A stretch of DNA of 64,000 bases from Streptomyces lunaelactis (GCF_003054555.1 NZ_CP026304.1:868001-932000), one strand, 5' to 3'; counted from the stretch's first letter, positions 18,601 to 27,567 are shown. The notes: generated from the letters alone by a model not told the origin. Program-made: numbers and translations.

Positions 18601-18852
18601 CCCGACGCGCTGAGTTTCGGCGAACCGGTGCGGCTCAGCCGTCTGGTGGCCGCGGCTGCGGGCGTGCAGGGCGTGGAGAGCGTCACGGTGACCCGGCTGA
18701 GCCGGCTGTTCCATGAGGACCCACTCGACCACTCGGCACTGGAGGCAGGCGTGCTGCGGCTCGGCCCGCTGGAGATCGCGCGTTGCGACAACGACCCGGA
18801 CCGGCCCGAGAGCGGGCGGCTGACCATCGAGCTCGGCGGAGGTACGCGATGA
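15685..18852 (+). CDS. Large baseplate wedge protein (gp6/J-like, Pvc11-like)
   Basis: 1055 residues, about the size of eCIS wedge components. N-terminal ~130 residues are a beta domain; residues ~155-255 hold the conserved YTARDYDTIRRLILDRLALTTPDWVERNAADLGTTLVELLAHTADRISYQQDAVATEAYL pattern. Around residue 766 is the baseplate-J-like signature RFGDGRHGARPQPGARLELHYRLGGGTAGN. The C-terminus (LRAVTAEDYAALASQLPGVQRA onward) is a gp6/J-like domain. The same FGDG-HGAR signature recurs in the next gene, so the two wedge proteins are related. Start and stop are ATGA-coupled to the neighbours. Confidence 0.88.
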   Translation: MSGTSNDVVCRTDGRRAKIRAAELGGVDAVEVGDDGLTLTVTFLGKAPHGLCPENIRIDGGRRIAEIAAVEVSVEREEDPELDDRLLVTVDRAGDTSRYRLSVVDTDPYGRPGTEPFPGFDQRYFWAEFEFRPDCPTPFDCKDAQQDCPPVLAPAPLIDYTARDYDTIRRLILDRLALTTPDWVERNAADLGTTLVELLAHTADRISYQQDAVATEAYLDTARRRVSVRRHVRLIDYPMHDGVNARAFVAVEAAGELTLLPGTFRFAAVDVRTLGPRDRPEIGTVIDDRDLAVLDERGSVEVFEPVVGHDPLVLRPGHNTIRFWTWGDEVCSLPKGAVSATLRDEWADEECAVRTLELAAGDLLLIEEVRGARSGTPGDADPAHRQAVRLTSVTPAVDRLADQPVLEVTWAHQDALAFPVRLSTRGGPGCEPVEDVSVARGNVALVDHGRSLTFCDSAPETVTVPPAPAVLGSCDPSGFGCWDRDAGNETADLINSRLDQTRSGRLLTADQVRELFTVVGEDATGRAGLGLELAGRRREKVVPGTGYEQAEALATLLAQVVYPGIPARFRPVLQRSPVVQSVPFPDTRHVSAGQASRLAAVPGRVRQRLVELWRSARDCDGLTEPEIAELTVLFGLRVLERLELRRHPVRALRELLHRSERLLAAKLRRLEVLSARARAGAVLDAGISWEIAHTWGPEYAAGLHPDEPVLRGPAAALVQDARAALPAVTLTDDDERWTPKRDLLSSGPRERHFVGELEDDGRIALRFGDGRHGARPQPGARLELHYRLGGGTAGNVGAEAINHLVLCRDPEESDAGDPMPVAGVRNPLPAVGGTEPEPVEQVRQLAPLDLKRTRLRAVTAEDYAALASQLPGVQRAAAEIRWTGSVQEAHVAVDALGAGDASPELLDSVSYALESCRRIGHDLVVGPARSVPLDIALAVCAAPGHQHGQILAELYRLLGSRRLSGGRLGFFHPDALSFGEPVRLSRLVAAAAGVQGVESVTVTRLSRLFHEDPLDHSALEAGVLRLGPLEIARCDNDPDRPESGRLTIELGGGTR

Positions 18853-21800
18853 GCGGCGCCTGCGGTTGCGGCTGCGGCTGCGGTGGACACGACGAACGCC
18901 ACGCGCCCGAAGCCCACCGGGGGTCCGGGGGTCGTCCCCCGGGAAAACTCGGCAACCCGCCGGGGCGCACGGCCCTGGACTACCGGGTGGGCGAGTACGG
19001 CTCGTTCCTGGCGGCCATGCTCGACCGGCTCGCCTCCCCCGCCTATCCGGCGCTGCGCGGGCTGACCGTCCGTACCCCTGACGATCCGGCGCTCGGGCTG
19101 CTGGACTCGTGGGCGGTCGTCGGCGACCTGCTCACCTTCCACTCCGAGCGGATCGCCGACGAGGGCTATCTCCGTACCGCGAACGAGTACCGCTCTCTGG
19201 CGCTGCTCGGGCGTCTGGTGGGGCACCGGCCGCGGCCGGGTATCGCGGCCGACACGCATCTCGCGTACACGCTGGACCGCGATCCGCGGGCCGAGGACGT
19301 GCCGGTGCTGATCCCGCGCGGCGCGCGCAGCAACAGCGTGCCCACCACGTCCGACGAGGAGTCCCAGGCCTTCGAGACCAGTGAGGACCTGATCGCCCGC
19401 TGGGCCTGGAACGAGCTGGCGGTGCGCCGGCGCCGGCCCGCCCTGTTCACAGCGGACGATCTGCGCAAGCGGTCGGGGATCTACGTCTCCGGGACCGGCA
19501 CCTCGCTGCAGACCGGGGACAAGCTGCTGTTCGTCTTCGGCGGCGACCAGGAGGCGGGCGGGCAGCGGCTGTTGCTGCCGGTCGCGCGCATCCGGATCGA
19601 CCGGGACGACGATGTGACGGCGATCGGGCTGCCGCAGTCCGCGCCGCCGTCACTGACCGAGCTGGTGGCCGAGCTCCGCGAGTGGATCACCGAGGACGAG
19701 CGGGAGGCCGAGGCGGGCGAACCCACGCCCGACAACCCCAACCCCCGCCCCATCAGCATGATCATCGAGCAGTTCGACGCTCAGGTGCTGGCGCCGCTGC
19801 GTGCCGATCTCGACGGGATCAAGTCCCCGGCGCAGTTCGCCCGGCGGCTCGCGGACCCGCACGACCGGCTCGCCGAGGCACAGGCCATCGCCGTTCCGTA
19901 CGAGGAAGTCGCCGCCTGGTTCGAGCAGTTGGAGGCGGTGGTCGGTGAGCTGATGGAGCGGGCGGCCGACCTGGAGCCCTCGCAGCCGGCGCCTCCCACC
20001 CCTGCCGCGGGGGTCGGCTCCGCGGCCATGCGGGCGCTGGGCGCCGTACTGCCCGCGCTGCGCACCCGCGTCGTACGGCCCCCGTCCGGTGCCCGCACGT
20101 TGTCGCACGACCCGGGGCGGTACTTCGCGCCCGGCTCCGACCTCGGCGCGCAGCTGCTGTCCGCGCTGGACCCGCGGGTCGCCGACGGGATGTACGCGGC
20201 GTGGCGGCAGGCCGCCCCGGCCGTGCCCGCCCTGCTGCGCGAAGTGCAGTCGATGCGGGTGACCGCCGCTCCGTTCGGGGCGACGGCGCCGCTCAAGCCG
20301 GTACAGGACGACCGCGGGCGGGTCATCCGGCAGACGGACTGGCCGCTCACCGGCTCCGCGCTCACCACCATGCGGGTCGTGTACGACCCGGCTGGCCGGG
20401 TGCCGGTGCGAGCCGAGTTCCAGCACACGGAGACGGGCGACTCGGAGCAGCGGTCGGAGAATCTGCCCGCCGGGATCACGTTCGGCCTGGGGCCCGGCCG
20501 GGTCTCGCTCCAGACCCGGGCGGGTCAGGACCACGATCTGAGCTGGCTGACCAGGCGCCCCGCGGACTCCCAGGAGCCGGGTGTGACCGCCCAGTTCTTC
20601 TCCGGGCTCCCCGAGCGGACCATCTTCGTGTCCCGCCCCGCCGAGGACGGGCGAGTGCATGTGGCCGTACACAACGGCGAACCGCTCAACTGGCTGCTGT
20701 CGCCCGGCGAGCACAAGCAGGTCGCCCACGGCGGGTTCGAGGTGACCGTGCGGTACACGGTCGGCAGCGAGCCGGCGAATGTCGAGGTCGGCATCACGAC
20801 CGTGCCGGAGCAGGCCAACCGCCATGTCCTGCCGCTCGACTCCGTGCAGGACTCGATCACGGTCGGCAGCTGGGTCGCCATCGAGCGTCCCCGCAAGGGC
20901 GCCGAAGGCCCCGACGGGATCCCGGGCGACGCGAAGCTGAAGTTCGTGACCAGCCGCGTCACCGCCGTACGCACCGCCGCGTACACCAACTACGGCATCA
21001 CGGGCCGGGGCACCGAGCTGACGCTCGCCGACCCGTGGCTGGACGAGCACGACGTGCTGCTCTCCGCGATCCGGGACGCCACGGTGCACGCAGGCGGTGT
21101 GGCTCTGCGACCGGCCGACGAGCCGCTCGGCGAGGATGTGCACGGCAATGAGCTCGAACTCGCCGAGCTGTACGACGGGTTGCGGCCCGGACGCCATCTG
21201 GTGGTGTCGGGCGAGCGCACCGACATCCCGAACACGGCCGGGGTACGCGGCACCGAACTGGCGGTGATCGCCTCGGTGGAGCAGCAGTTCGACCCGCTGC
21301 TGCCTGGCGACCATGTCCATACAAGGCTGACGCTCACCACGGATCTGACCTACCGCTACCGGCGCGACACGGTGCGCATCCAGGGCAATGTGGTGCCCGC
21401 GACGCACGGCGAGAGCCGCGACGAGCCGATCGGCGGCGGCGACGCCGACCGGACCAATCAGACGTTCACGCTCTGGCAGTCGCCGCTGACCTGGCTGCCC
21501 GCCGACAATCCCCTGGGCGCCACACCCACGCTGGAGGTGCGCGTCGACGGGCTGCTGTGGCACGGGGTGGACAGCCTGGCCGGACACGGACCGCGCGAGC
21601 GGGTCTATGTGTCGGGCACGGCCGGTGACGGGCGTACGACCGTGACCTTCGGCGACGGGGTGCACGGCGCGCGGCTGCCCACCGGGCACGAGAACGTCCG
21701 GGCCCAGTACCGCTTCGGCACCGGCAAGGCCGCCAACGTCCGGGCGGACCGCATCACCCAGACCATCACCCGGCCGCTGGGCGTCACCGCCGTCACCAAC

Positions 21801-22646
21801 CCGCAGCCCGCCACGGGCGGCGCGGACGGCGACGGCCCGGGTCTGACCCGGCGCACGATCCCGCTCGCGGTCTCCGCACTCGACCGGCTCGTGTCCCTCA
21901 CGGACTACGAGGACTTCGCCCGCTCACGGGCGGGCATAGGCCGGGCCGCGGCGCGCGAGATCTTCGACGGGCGGCGGCGGGTCCTGCATGTGACGGTCGC
22001 GGGCGTGGACGACATCGCGATCGCCGAGGACTCCGAGGTGCTGCGTGCGCTGCGCTCCTCGCTCGCCGAGTACGGCGACTCCCGGCTGCCGGTCCGGGTG
22101 GATGTACGCGAACTGGTGCTGCTGCTGCTCGCGGCGAAGGTGAAGGTCGCGCGTGACCACACCTGGACGGTGGTGGAGCCGAGGCTCCGGCAGGCGCTGC
22201 TGCGTGAATTCGGCAGCGGGCGGCGCGAGTTGGGCCGCCCCGCGCGTCTGTCCGACGTCCTGGCGACCGCACACAAGGTGCCCGGTGTGGACTACGTGGA
22301 CGTGGACCTCTTCACCGGAGTCCCGGCGTCCGTCACCCCCGACGAGCTGACCGCTCTCGCGGGTTCGCTCGCCGAGCCGCGGACCGCGGTCGGGGCCCGG
22401 CTCGCCGAGTACGACGAGGACGTGCACCGGGTCACCGCGAAGGACGGCGAGACGCTCACCCGGATCGCCGCCCGCCACGGCATCGCGCTCGCCGAACTGC
22501 TGCGTCTGAACCCGGACATCACCGATACCCGGCGGCTGGCGAAGGGACGGGCGGTGTTCGTCTTCCGCGGCATCCGGCCCGCCCAGCTGGCGCTGCTCTC
22601 ACCGCATGTCGCGGACACGCTGATTCTGACGGAGGTCAACGCATGA
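18849..22646 (+). CDS. Second large baseplate wedge protein with Cys-Gly N-terminus and C-terminal LysM
   Basis: 1265 residues, starting at ATG 18849 overlapping the preceding stop. Begins MSGACGCGCGCGGH with cysteines at 5, 7, 9 and 11. Next comes the eCIS wedge N-domain (DYRVGEYGSFLAAMLDRLASPAYPALRGLTVRTPDDPALGLLDSWAVVGDLLTFHSERIADEGYLRTA). The J-like core with FGDGVHGARLPTG lies near residue 933, a gp6-like domain follows, and a LysM-like domain ends it at ~1190-1240 (HRVTAKDGETLTRIAARHGIALAELLRLNPDI). It is a Pvc12-like partner of the preceding protein in the wedge. The LysM and the Cys-Gly run are additions to the plain wedge protein; their roles are unknown. Confidence 0.87.
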   Translation: MSGACGCGCGCGGHDERHAPEAHRGSGGRPPGKLGNPPGRTALDYRVGEYGSFLAAMLDRLASPAYPALRGLTVRTPDDPALGLLDSWAVVGDLLTFHSERIADEGYLRTANEYRSLALLGRLVGHRPRPGIAADTHLAYTLDRDPRAEDVPVLIPRGARSNSVPTTSDEESQAFETSEDLIARWAWNELAVRRRRPALFTADDLRKRSGIYVSGTGTSLQTGDKLLFVFGGDQEAGGQRLLLPVARIRIDRDDDVTAIGLPQSAPPSLTELVAELREWITEDEREAEAGEPTPDNPNPRPISMIIEQFDAQVLAPLRADLDGIKSPAQFARRLADPHDRLAEAQAIAVPYEEVAAWFEQLEAVVGELMERAADLEPSQPAPPTPAAGVGSAAMRALGAVLPALRTRVVRPPSGARTLSHDPGRYFAPGSDLGAQLLSALDPRVADGMYAAWRQAAPAVPALLREVQSMRVTAAPFGATAPLKPVQDDRGRVIRQTDWPLTGSALTTMRVVYDPAGRVPVRAEFQHTETGDSEQRSENLPAGITFGLGPGRVSLQTRAGQDHDLSWLTRRPADSQEPGVTAQFFSGLPERTIFVSRPAEDGRVHVAVHNGEPLNWLLSPGEHKQVAHGGFEVTVRYTVGSEPANVEVGITTVPEQANRHVLPLDSVQDSITVGSWVAIERPRKGAEGPDGIPGDAKLKFVTSRVTAVRTAAYTNYGITGRGTELTLADPWLDEHDVLLSAIRDATVHAGGVALRPADEPLGEDVHGNELELAELYDGLRPGRHLVVSGERTDIPNTAGVRGTELAVIASVEQQFDPLLPGDHVHTRLTLTTDLTYRYRRDTVRIQGNVVPATHGESRDEPIGGGDADRTNQTFTLWQSPLTWLPADNPLGATPTLEVRVDGLLWHGVDSLAGHGPRERVYVSGTAGDGRTTVTFGDGVHGARLPTGHENVRAQYRFGTGKAANVRADRITQTITRPLGVTAVTNPQPATGGADGDGPGLTRRTIPLAVSALDRLVSLTDYEDFARSRAGIGRAAAREIFDGRRRVLHVTVAGVDDIAIAEDSEVLRALRSSLAEYGDSRLPVRVDVRELVLLLLAAKVKVARDHTWTVVEPRLRQALLREFGSGRRELGRPARLSDVLATAHKVPGVDYVDVDLFTGVPASVTPDELTALAGSLAEPRTAVGARLAEYDEDVHRVTAKDGETLTRIAARHGIALAELLRLNPDITDTRRLAKGRAVFVFRGIRPAQLALLSPHVADTLILTEVNA

Positions 22647-22668
22647 ACACCCACGAAAGGAGCACCGC

Positions 22669-24831
22669 ATGAGCAGGGAGCCGGACGGGCTCGCGGAGCT
22701 GCTCCCGCAGTGGCACCGGCTGCGGGACGCCGAGGGCGGAGAGCCGCTGCGCGCGCTGCTCGCGGTGATCGCCGAGCAGGTCGACCTGGTACGGGACGGC
22801 GTCGAGCAGAGTTACGAGGACTGGTTCGTGGAGACCGCGGCGCCCTGGGTGCTGCCGTATCTCGGGGATCTGGTCGGCTACAAACCGCTGCCGGGCTATG
22901 AGCGCGTGCAGGCGAAGGGGCTCGAGGGCGAGGCCGGGGACGCCGATTCGCGCAGCCGCCTCGCCGAGGCCCTCGCACCGCGCCGCGATGTCGCGGCGAC
23001 GGTCGCCAACCGGCGGCGCAAGGGCACCCTGGCTCTGCTGGAGGAGCTGGCCCAGGAGGTCGCCGGATGGCCCTCGCGGGCCGTGGAGTTCTCCCGGCTC
23101 GTCTCCCACCAGCAGCCGGTGAAGCTGTACGGAACGGGGACGGACGCCGCGAACGCGCGCCGCCTCGAGCGCGGCCGGCTGGTCGACGTACGGGAGGGGG
23201 CGGCGCTGGATCTGGCGGGCGGCCCCTTCGGTGCCGTCGCGCAGTCGGTGAATGTGCGGCGGTCCGGTTCGGCGCGTACGCAGGGGGGCTACTCCCCCGC
23301 CGGGGTCGGGCTGTTCGTCTGGCGGCTCAAGCCGTACCGCGTGACCAGAGCGCCCGCGTACTGCATCGACCGGGCCCGCAATCTCTACACCTTCTCGATT
23401 CTGGGCAATGACACTCCGCTGGTGACCAAGCCGGTCCCTGAGCCTTCGGCGACGCATGTCGCGACGATCGACAATGTGCCCGCGTACATCCGGCGCCGGC
23501 AGCTCGCCGACCGGCTGGCGGACTACTACGGGCCCGGCAAGAGTTTCACGATCCGGCGCGACGGCCAGGACGAGCCGGTGGCCCTTTCGGACATCGTGGT
23601 GGCCGATCTGACGGACTGGCGCTACCGCCCGGGGCGCGGGCAGGTCGCAGTCGATCCGGCGCTCGGCCGGATCGCCTTCGGCTCGCGCTCCGCGCCGCGG
23701 CAGGGCGTCTGGGTCACCTACCACTACGCGTTCGGGGACGACACCGGCGGCGGCGAGTACCCGCGCGAGCGTGAGACACCGGTGGCGGCGAAGCTCTACC
23801 CGGTCGGCCCGGGGCAGACGTACCAGCGGATCATGGACGCGTACAACGACTGGCGCACCGACCGGCGGGCGGGGCGCTGCGGACCCGAGGGCATCATCGA
23901 GATCACGCACAGCGGCGCCTACCAGGAGCAGCTGGACTTCGATCTGGACCCCGGCGACCGGCTGGAGCTGCGCGCGGCCGAGGGAACCCGGCCGGTGATC
24001 CGGCTCCTCGACTGGTACAGCAACCGGCCCGACGCGCTCAACATCCGCGCGCAGGAGGACTGCGAGGGAGACGCTCCCCGGATCGTGCTGGACGGTCTGC
24101 TGATCACCGGGCGCGGACTCAATGTCACCGGTCCGGTCGGCGCGGTGGTGGTGCGGCACTGCACGCTGATACCTGGCTGGTCGCTGGAGCCGCAGTGCGA
24201 GCCGCACTCCCCCGAGGAGCCGAGCCTGGTCCTGGACCGGACCACCGCGTGCGTGTCCATCGAGCGCAGCATCCTCGGCACCATCGAGGTGATCGGCGAC
24301 GAGGTCAACCACGATCCGCTGCCCATCCACATCCGGGACAGCATCCTGGACGCCACCGGCCACGACCTGCCGGCCCTGTCCGCGCCGGACTGCCGCCACG
24401 CGCACGCCGTTCTGCACGCGCACCGCACCACCGTCATCGGCGAGGTGCACACCCACGCGGTGGAGATCGCCGAGAACAGCATCTTCACCGGGCGGATGCA
24501 GGTCGTCCGGCGGGGCATCGGCTGTGTCCGGTTCTCGTACGTGCCGCTCCTCTCGCGCACGCCGCGCCGCCATCGCTGCCAGCCGGATCTGGTGGGCCGT
24601 ACCAACGCGCAGTTGGTACGGCCGCTGTTCACCAGTGAGCGGTACGGCACGCCCGCGTACGGGCAGCTGGCCGCGGGCTGCGCGGAGGAGATCAGGCGCG
24701 GCGCCGAGGACGGTTCCGAGATGGGCGCCTTCCACGATCTCTACCAGCCGCAGCGCGAGGACAGCCTGCGGGCCCGGCTCGCCGAGTACGCCCCGGCCGG
24801 CACCGACGCCGGGATCATCCCCGTCACCTGA
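22669..24831 (+). CDS. Tail protein I-like / beta-helical baseplate periphery protein
   Basis: 720 residues, GAAAGGAG just upstream of ATG 22669. The first ~110 residues resemble tail protein I (EQVDLVRDGVEQSYEDWFVETAAPWVLPYLGDLVGYKPLPG), which sits at the outer edge of the baseplate and holds fibres. The second half contains repetitive short beta strands with the look of a right-handed beta-helix (IVLDGLLITGRGLNVTGPVGAVVVRHCTLIPG, CVSIERSILGTIEVIGDEV, AVEIAENSIFTGRMQVV), typical of receptor-binding or carbohydrate-contacting proteins. No separate tail-fibre gene is seen, so this protein may itself contact the target; that is inference. Confidence 0.75.
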   Translation: MSREPDGLAELLPQWHRLRDAEGGEPLRALLAVIAEQVDLVRDGVEQSYEDWFVETAAPWVLPYLGDLVGYKPLPGYERVQAKGLEGEAGDADSRSRLAEALAPRRDVAATVANRRRKGTLALLEELAQEVAGWPSRAVEFSRLVSHQQPVKLYGTGTDAANARRLERGRLVDVREGAALDLAGGPFGAVAQSVNVRRSGSARTQGGYSPAGVGLFVWRLKPYRVTRAPAYCIDRARNLYTFSILGNDTPLVTKPVPEPSATHVATIDNVPAYIRRRQLADRLADYYGPGKSFTIRRDGQDEPVALSDIVVADLTDWRYRPGRGQVAVDPALGRIAFGSRSAPRQGVWVTYHYAFGDDTGGGEYPRERETPVAAKLYPVGPGQTYQRIMDAYNDWRTDRRAGRCGPEGIIEITHSGAYQEQLDFDLDPGDRLELRAAEGTRPVIRLLDWYSNRPDALNIRAQEDCEGDAPRIVLDGLLITGRGLNVTGPVGAVVVRHCTLIPGWSLEPQCEPHSPEEPSLVLDRTTACVSIERSILGTIEVIGDEVNHDPLPIHIRDSILDATGHDLPALSAPDCRHAHAVLHAHRTTVIGEVHTHAVEIAENSIFTGRMQVVRRGIGCVRFSYVPLLSRTPRRHRCQPDLVGRTNAQLVRPLFTSERYGTPAYGQLAAGCAEEIRRGAEDGSEMGAFHDLYQPQREDSLRARLAEYAPAGTDAGIIPVT

Positions 24832-24877
24832 CACGACTTTTCACCGAACGCCGAACTTCCGAGGGGGACCCCTTCCC

Positions 24878-26461
24878 ATGCACGCAGACATCTCCCGCAT
24901 CACCTTCCGGCCGGACCGGCACTACTCGGCGGTGATCGCTCAGCAGGGCCGCGTACAGCTCGACGCGGACGCCAATGAGCAGGCCGCGATCCAGTTGCTG
25001 CAGGCCCGCACGACCGCCGCCGATCTGATCGGGCAGCACGGCGGCCCGGCCGGCGCCACCGGCTTCGCACTGGCCTTCGTGGGCGGCGGCCGCGAACTGG
25101 ACGATCTGTCCATCGGCGCCGGCCGCTACTACGTGGACGGCATCCTGCTCGATGCGACACGTCCCCAGCCGGGCGTACCGGTCGTCGACGACGGGCATGC
25201 GGCCGAGGACGCTGACGAGGACGCGCCGCCCGCGGACGCGCAGCCCCCGGCCACCTGGACGTACTGGGACCAGCCGGACGGCTACCGGGACCCGGAGCGC
25301 CCCGGTGACCGGCTGCCGACCCAATTCCCGTATCTGGCCTATCTGAAGGTGTGGGAGCGCTCGGTCACCGCGGCCGAGGACCCGCTGCTGCGTGAGGTGG
25401 CGCTGGGGTCGGCGATGCCCGACACGGCCGCTCGGCTGAAGACCGTCTGGCAGGTGCTGCCGCTGCCGGGCTCGCAGCTGGAGGTGGAAGACGGGGCGTC
25501 CAAGGACCAGGTCCGGGCGGCGTTCGCGAAGTGGGCCGCGGCGCAGGCGCCGACCGCGCGAATGGCGGCGCGCAGCGAGCGTCCCGAGCACGCGGACGAG
25601 GACCCGTGCCTGGTGAAGCCGGACGCCCGGTACCGGGGCCCGGAGAACCAGATGTACCGCGTGGAGATCCACGAGGGCGGCGGGGCCAAGGACGCCACCT
25701 TCAAGTGGTCGCGGGAGAACGGTTCGGTGACCTTCCCCGTCGACGAACTCGACGGTACGTGGGTGGAGTTGGCGTCGCTCGGCAGCGACGACAAACTCGA
25801 TCTGAACGTCGGCGACCTGGTCGAGTTCGTGGACACCGCCTACACCAGCCGCGGCGAGCCGCTGCCGCTGCTGCGGGTGGAGGAGGTCGACCTGCCGGGG
25901 CGGCGGGTGCGGCTCTCCGGCGAGCCGGACTCCTCGGTCGGGCGGCGGCCCGAACTCCACCCGTTCCTGCGACGCTGGGACCACCGTTCGGGCTCCCGGC
26001 ACACGAGCGGCTCCGGCCGTACGAAGCAGGGCGCGGCCAAGCTGCGCCACGGCGCGGTCCGGATCGAGGAGGGCGGCTGGCTGCCGCTGGAGGACGGCGT
26101 ACTCGTGTACTTCGAGCCGGGCAGGACGTACCGGACCGGTGACTTCTGGACCGTTCCCGCGCGCACGGCGACGGGCAATGTCGAGTGGCCGACGGACGCG
26201 GCGCGCCGGCCGCTGCTGCAGGCCCCGGCCGGGATTCAGGTCCACTACGCACCGCTGGCCTGGGTGCTGGGCGAGGGCTCCACGCCGGATCTGCGGATGA
26301 CGTTCGCGCCGCTGGCGGCCGTCATCCCCGCCGCGAACGAGGCGGAGCTGGCGGCGGAGGCCACGGCCGAGGCGGAAGCCCTGGCGGCCGAGACCGCGGC
26401 GGCCGCCGGTTCGGGCGCGCGCACGGCGGGGCAGGACGACGAAGGACAGCCCGCGCACTGA
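24878..26461 (+). CDS. DUF6519-type eCIS-associated protein
   Basis: 527 residues, starting at ATG 24878 after GAGGGGGA. The start MHADISRITFRPDRHYSAVIAQQGRVQLDADANEQAAIQLLQARTTAADLIGQHGGPAGATGF is the hallmark of DUF6519 proteins found with baseplate genes. A second conserved part (YRVEIHEGGGAKDATFKWSRENGSVTFPVDELDG) and a beta-rich C-terminal half follow. The last ~45 residues are Ala/Glu-rich. The LDADANEQ pattern also occurs in phage-tail-associated proteins. No catalytic residues recognised; probably a peripheral structural component. Confidence 0.75.
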   Translation: MHADISRITFRPDRHYSAVIAQQGRVQLDADANEQAAIQLLQARTTAADLIGQHGGPAGATGFALAFVGGGRELDDLSIGAGRYYVDGILLDATRPQPGVPVVDDGHAAEDADEDAPPADAQPPATWTYWDQPDGYRDPERPGDRLPTQFPYLAYLKVWERSVTAAEDPLLREVALGSAMPDTAARLKTVWQVLPLPGSQLEVEDGASKDQVRAAFAKWAAAQAPTARMAARSERPEHADEDPCLVKPDARYRGPENQMYRVEIHEGGGAKDATFKWSRENGSVTFPVDELDGTWVELASLGSDDKLDLNVGDLVEFVDTAYTSRGEPLPLLRVEEVDLPGRRVRLSGEPDSSVGRRPELHPFLRRWDHRSGSRHTSGSGRTKQGAAKLRHGAVRIEEGGWLPLEDGVLVYFEPGRTYRTGDFWTVPARTATGNVEWPTDAARRPLLQAPAGIQVHYAPLAWVLGEGSTPDLRMTFAPLAAVIPAANEAELAAEATAEAEALAAETAAAAGSGARTAGQDDEGQPAH

Positions 26462-26488
26462 CGTACCACCTGGGAAGGAGCACCAACG

Positions 26489-27373
26489 ATGGCGACGCCC
26501 CTGTCAGCCGACAAACTGCTCAAGGTCCTCCGTGACGAGGGTCTGCACGTCGTGGAGCACCGGAGCTGGCGCACGCACAACCGCAACCACAAGGGTCCGT
26601 GGGGGCCCATGCACGGGGTGATGATCCATCACACCGTGACCTCGGGCACCCAGAGCTCCGTCGAACTCTGCTACAACGGCCATTCGAGCCTGCCGGGGCC
26701 GCTGTGCCACGGGGTGATAGCCAAGGACGGCTCGGTCCATCTGGTCGGCAACGGCCGTGCCAACCACGCCGGTCTCGGCGACGACGACGTGCTGCGGGCG
26801 GTGATCAACGAGACCGCGCTGCCCGCTGACAACGAGGCCAACACCGACGGCAATCGCTACTTCTACGGCTTCGAGTGTGTCAACCTCGGCAACGGCACGG
26901 ACCCGTGGCCGGCCGCCCAGCTGGAGGCCATCGAGAAGGCGTCGGCGGCGATCTGCCGGGCGCACGGCTGGGGTTACCGCTCGGTGATCGGCCACAAGGA
27001 GTGGCAGCCGGGGAAGATCGACCCGCGCGGGTTCACGATGGACTCGATGCGGAGCCGCATCAGGGCGCGGCTCGGCGGCGGGCCGGACGGCCCGCCCAAG
27101 CCGCCCGCGCCGAAGCCCCCGGCGAAGTTCGAGCCGTTCCCCGGAGCAGCGTTCTTCCAGGCCGGGCGGAAGAGCCCCATCATCACGGCCATGGGCAAGA
27201 GACTGGTGGCCGAGGGCTGCGGGAAGTACGAGGTCGGCCCGAGCCCGGACTGGTCGGAGGCGGACCGCAAGTCGTACGCGGCGTGGCAGCGCAAGCTGGG
27301 CTTCACGGGGAGCGACGCGGACGGCATTCCGGGCAAGTCGAGCTGGGACAGGCTGCGGGTGCCGAACGTCTGA
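26489..27373 (+). CDS. N-acetylmuramoyl-L-alanine amidase (Amidase_2) with C-terminal peptidoglycan-binding domain
   Basis: 294 residues. Amidase_2 domain ~25-185: zinc-ligand region MIHHTVT (H47/H48), LCHGVIAKDGSVHLVGNGRANHAG, and the second ligand/catalytic segment GHKEWQPGKIDPRG near 169-178. A Pro/Lys linker (PPKPPAPKPPAKFEP) joins a C-terminal ~75-residue domain (FFQAGRKSPIITAMGKRLVAEGCGKYEVGPSPDW...YAAWQRKLGFTGSDADGIPGKSSWDRLRV) of the peptidoglycan-binding type found in actinophage endolysins. No signal peptide. The enzyme cleaves the stem peptide from MurNAc. As last gene of the eCIS operon, 27 bases after the previous stop, it may lyse the producer to free particles or breach a target wall. 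Confidence 0.85.
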   Translation: MATPLSADKLLKVLRDEGLHVVEHRSWRTHNRNHKGPWGPMHGVMIHHTVTSGTQSSVELCYNGHSSLPGPLCHGVIAKDGSVHLVGNGRANHAGLGDDDVLRAVINETALPADNEANTDGNRYFYGFECVNLGNGTDPWPAAQLEAIEKASAAICRAHGWGYRSVIGHKEWQPGKIDPRGFTMDSMRSRIRARLGGGPDGPPKPPAPKPPAKFEPFPGAAFFQAGRKSPIITAMGKRLVAEGCGKYEVGPSPDWSEADRKSYAAWQRKLGFTGSDADGIPGKSSWDRLRVPNV

Positions 27374-27392
27374 CCCACGTCCGGGGTGGCCC

Positions 27393-27496
27393 GGGGCTGC
27401 GCCCCAGGCTCCTGTACGGCCTTCGGCCGTGTCCTCGATCGCCGGGCAACTCAAGCCTCGCCGGCGATTGAGGCGGGGGGTCCGGGGCGGAGCCCC
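27393..27496 (+). terminator. Cluster of palindromes after the eCIS operon, likely terminator region
   Basis: Four stem-loops lie in ~100 bases after the amidase stop: GGGGC-tgc-GCCCC at 27393-27405, ACGGCC/GGCCGT at 27416-27430, a 12-bp stem CTCGATCGCCGG with CCGGCGATTGAG (27434-27445 and 27461-27472), and GGGGC-gga-GCCCC at 27484-27496. No U-run follows, as is usual for high-GC intergenic terminators. The 12-bp stem resembles a motif often seen between Streptomyces genes. Confidence 0.5.
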
Positions 27497-27567
27497 AGCG
27501 GGCGCCGCCGCGCACGGTAACGTGCCATCCCGCAGAGGGTGGACGATCCGCTTCCGCTGGAGGAACG

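Noticed and set aside
15625..18732. Minus-strand open frame of about 1035 codons opposite the first wedge gene
   Set aside because: Mirror of the third-position GC of the plus-strand gene; no plausible domain or ribosome-binding site.
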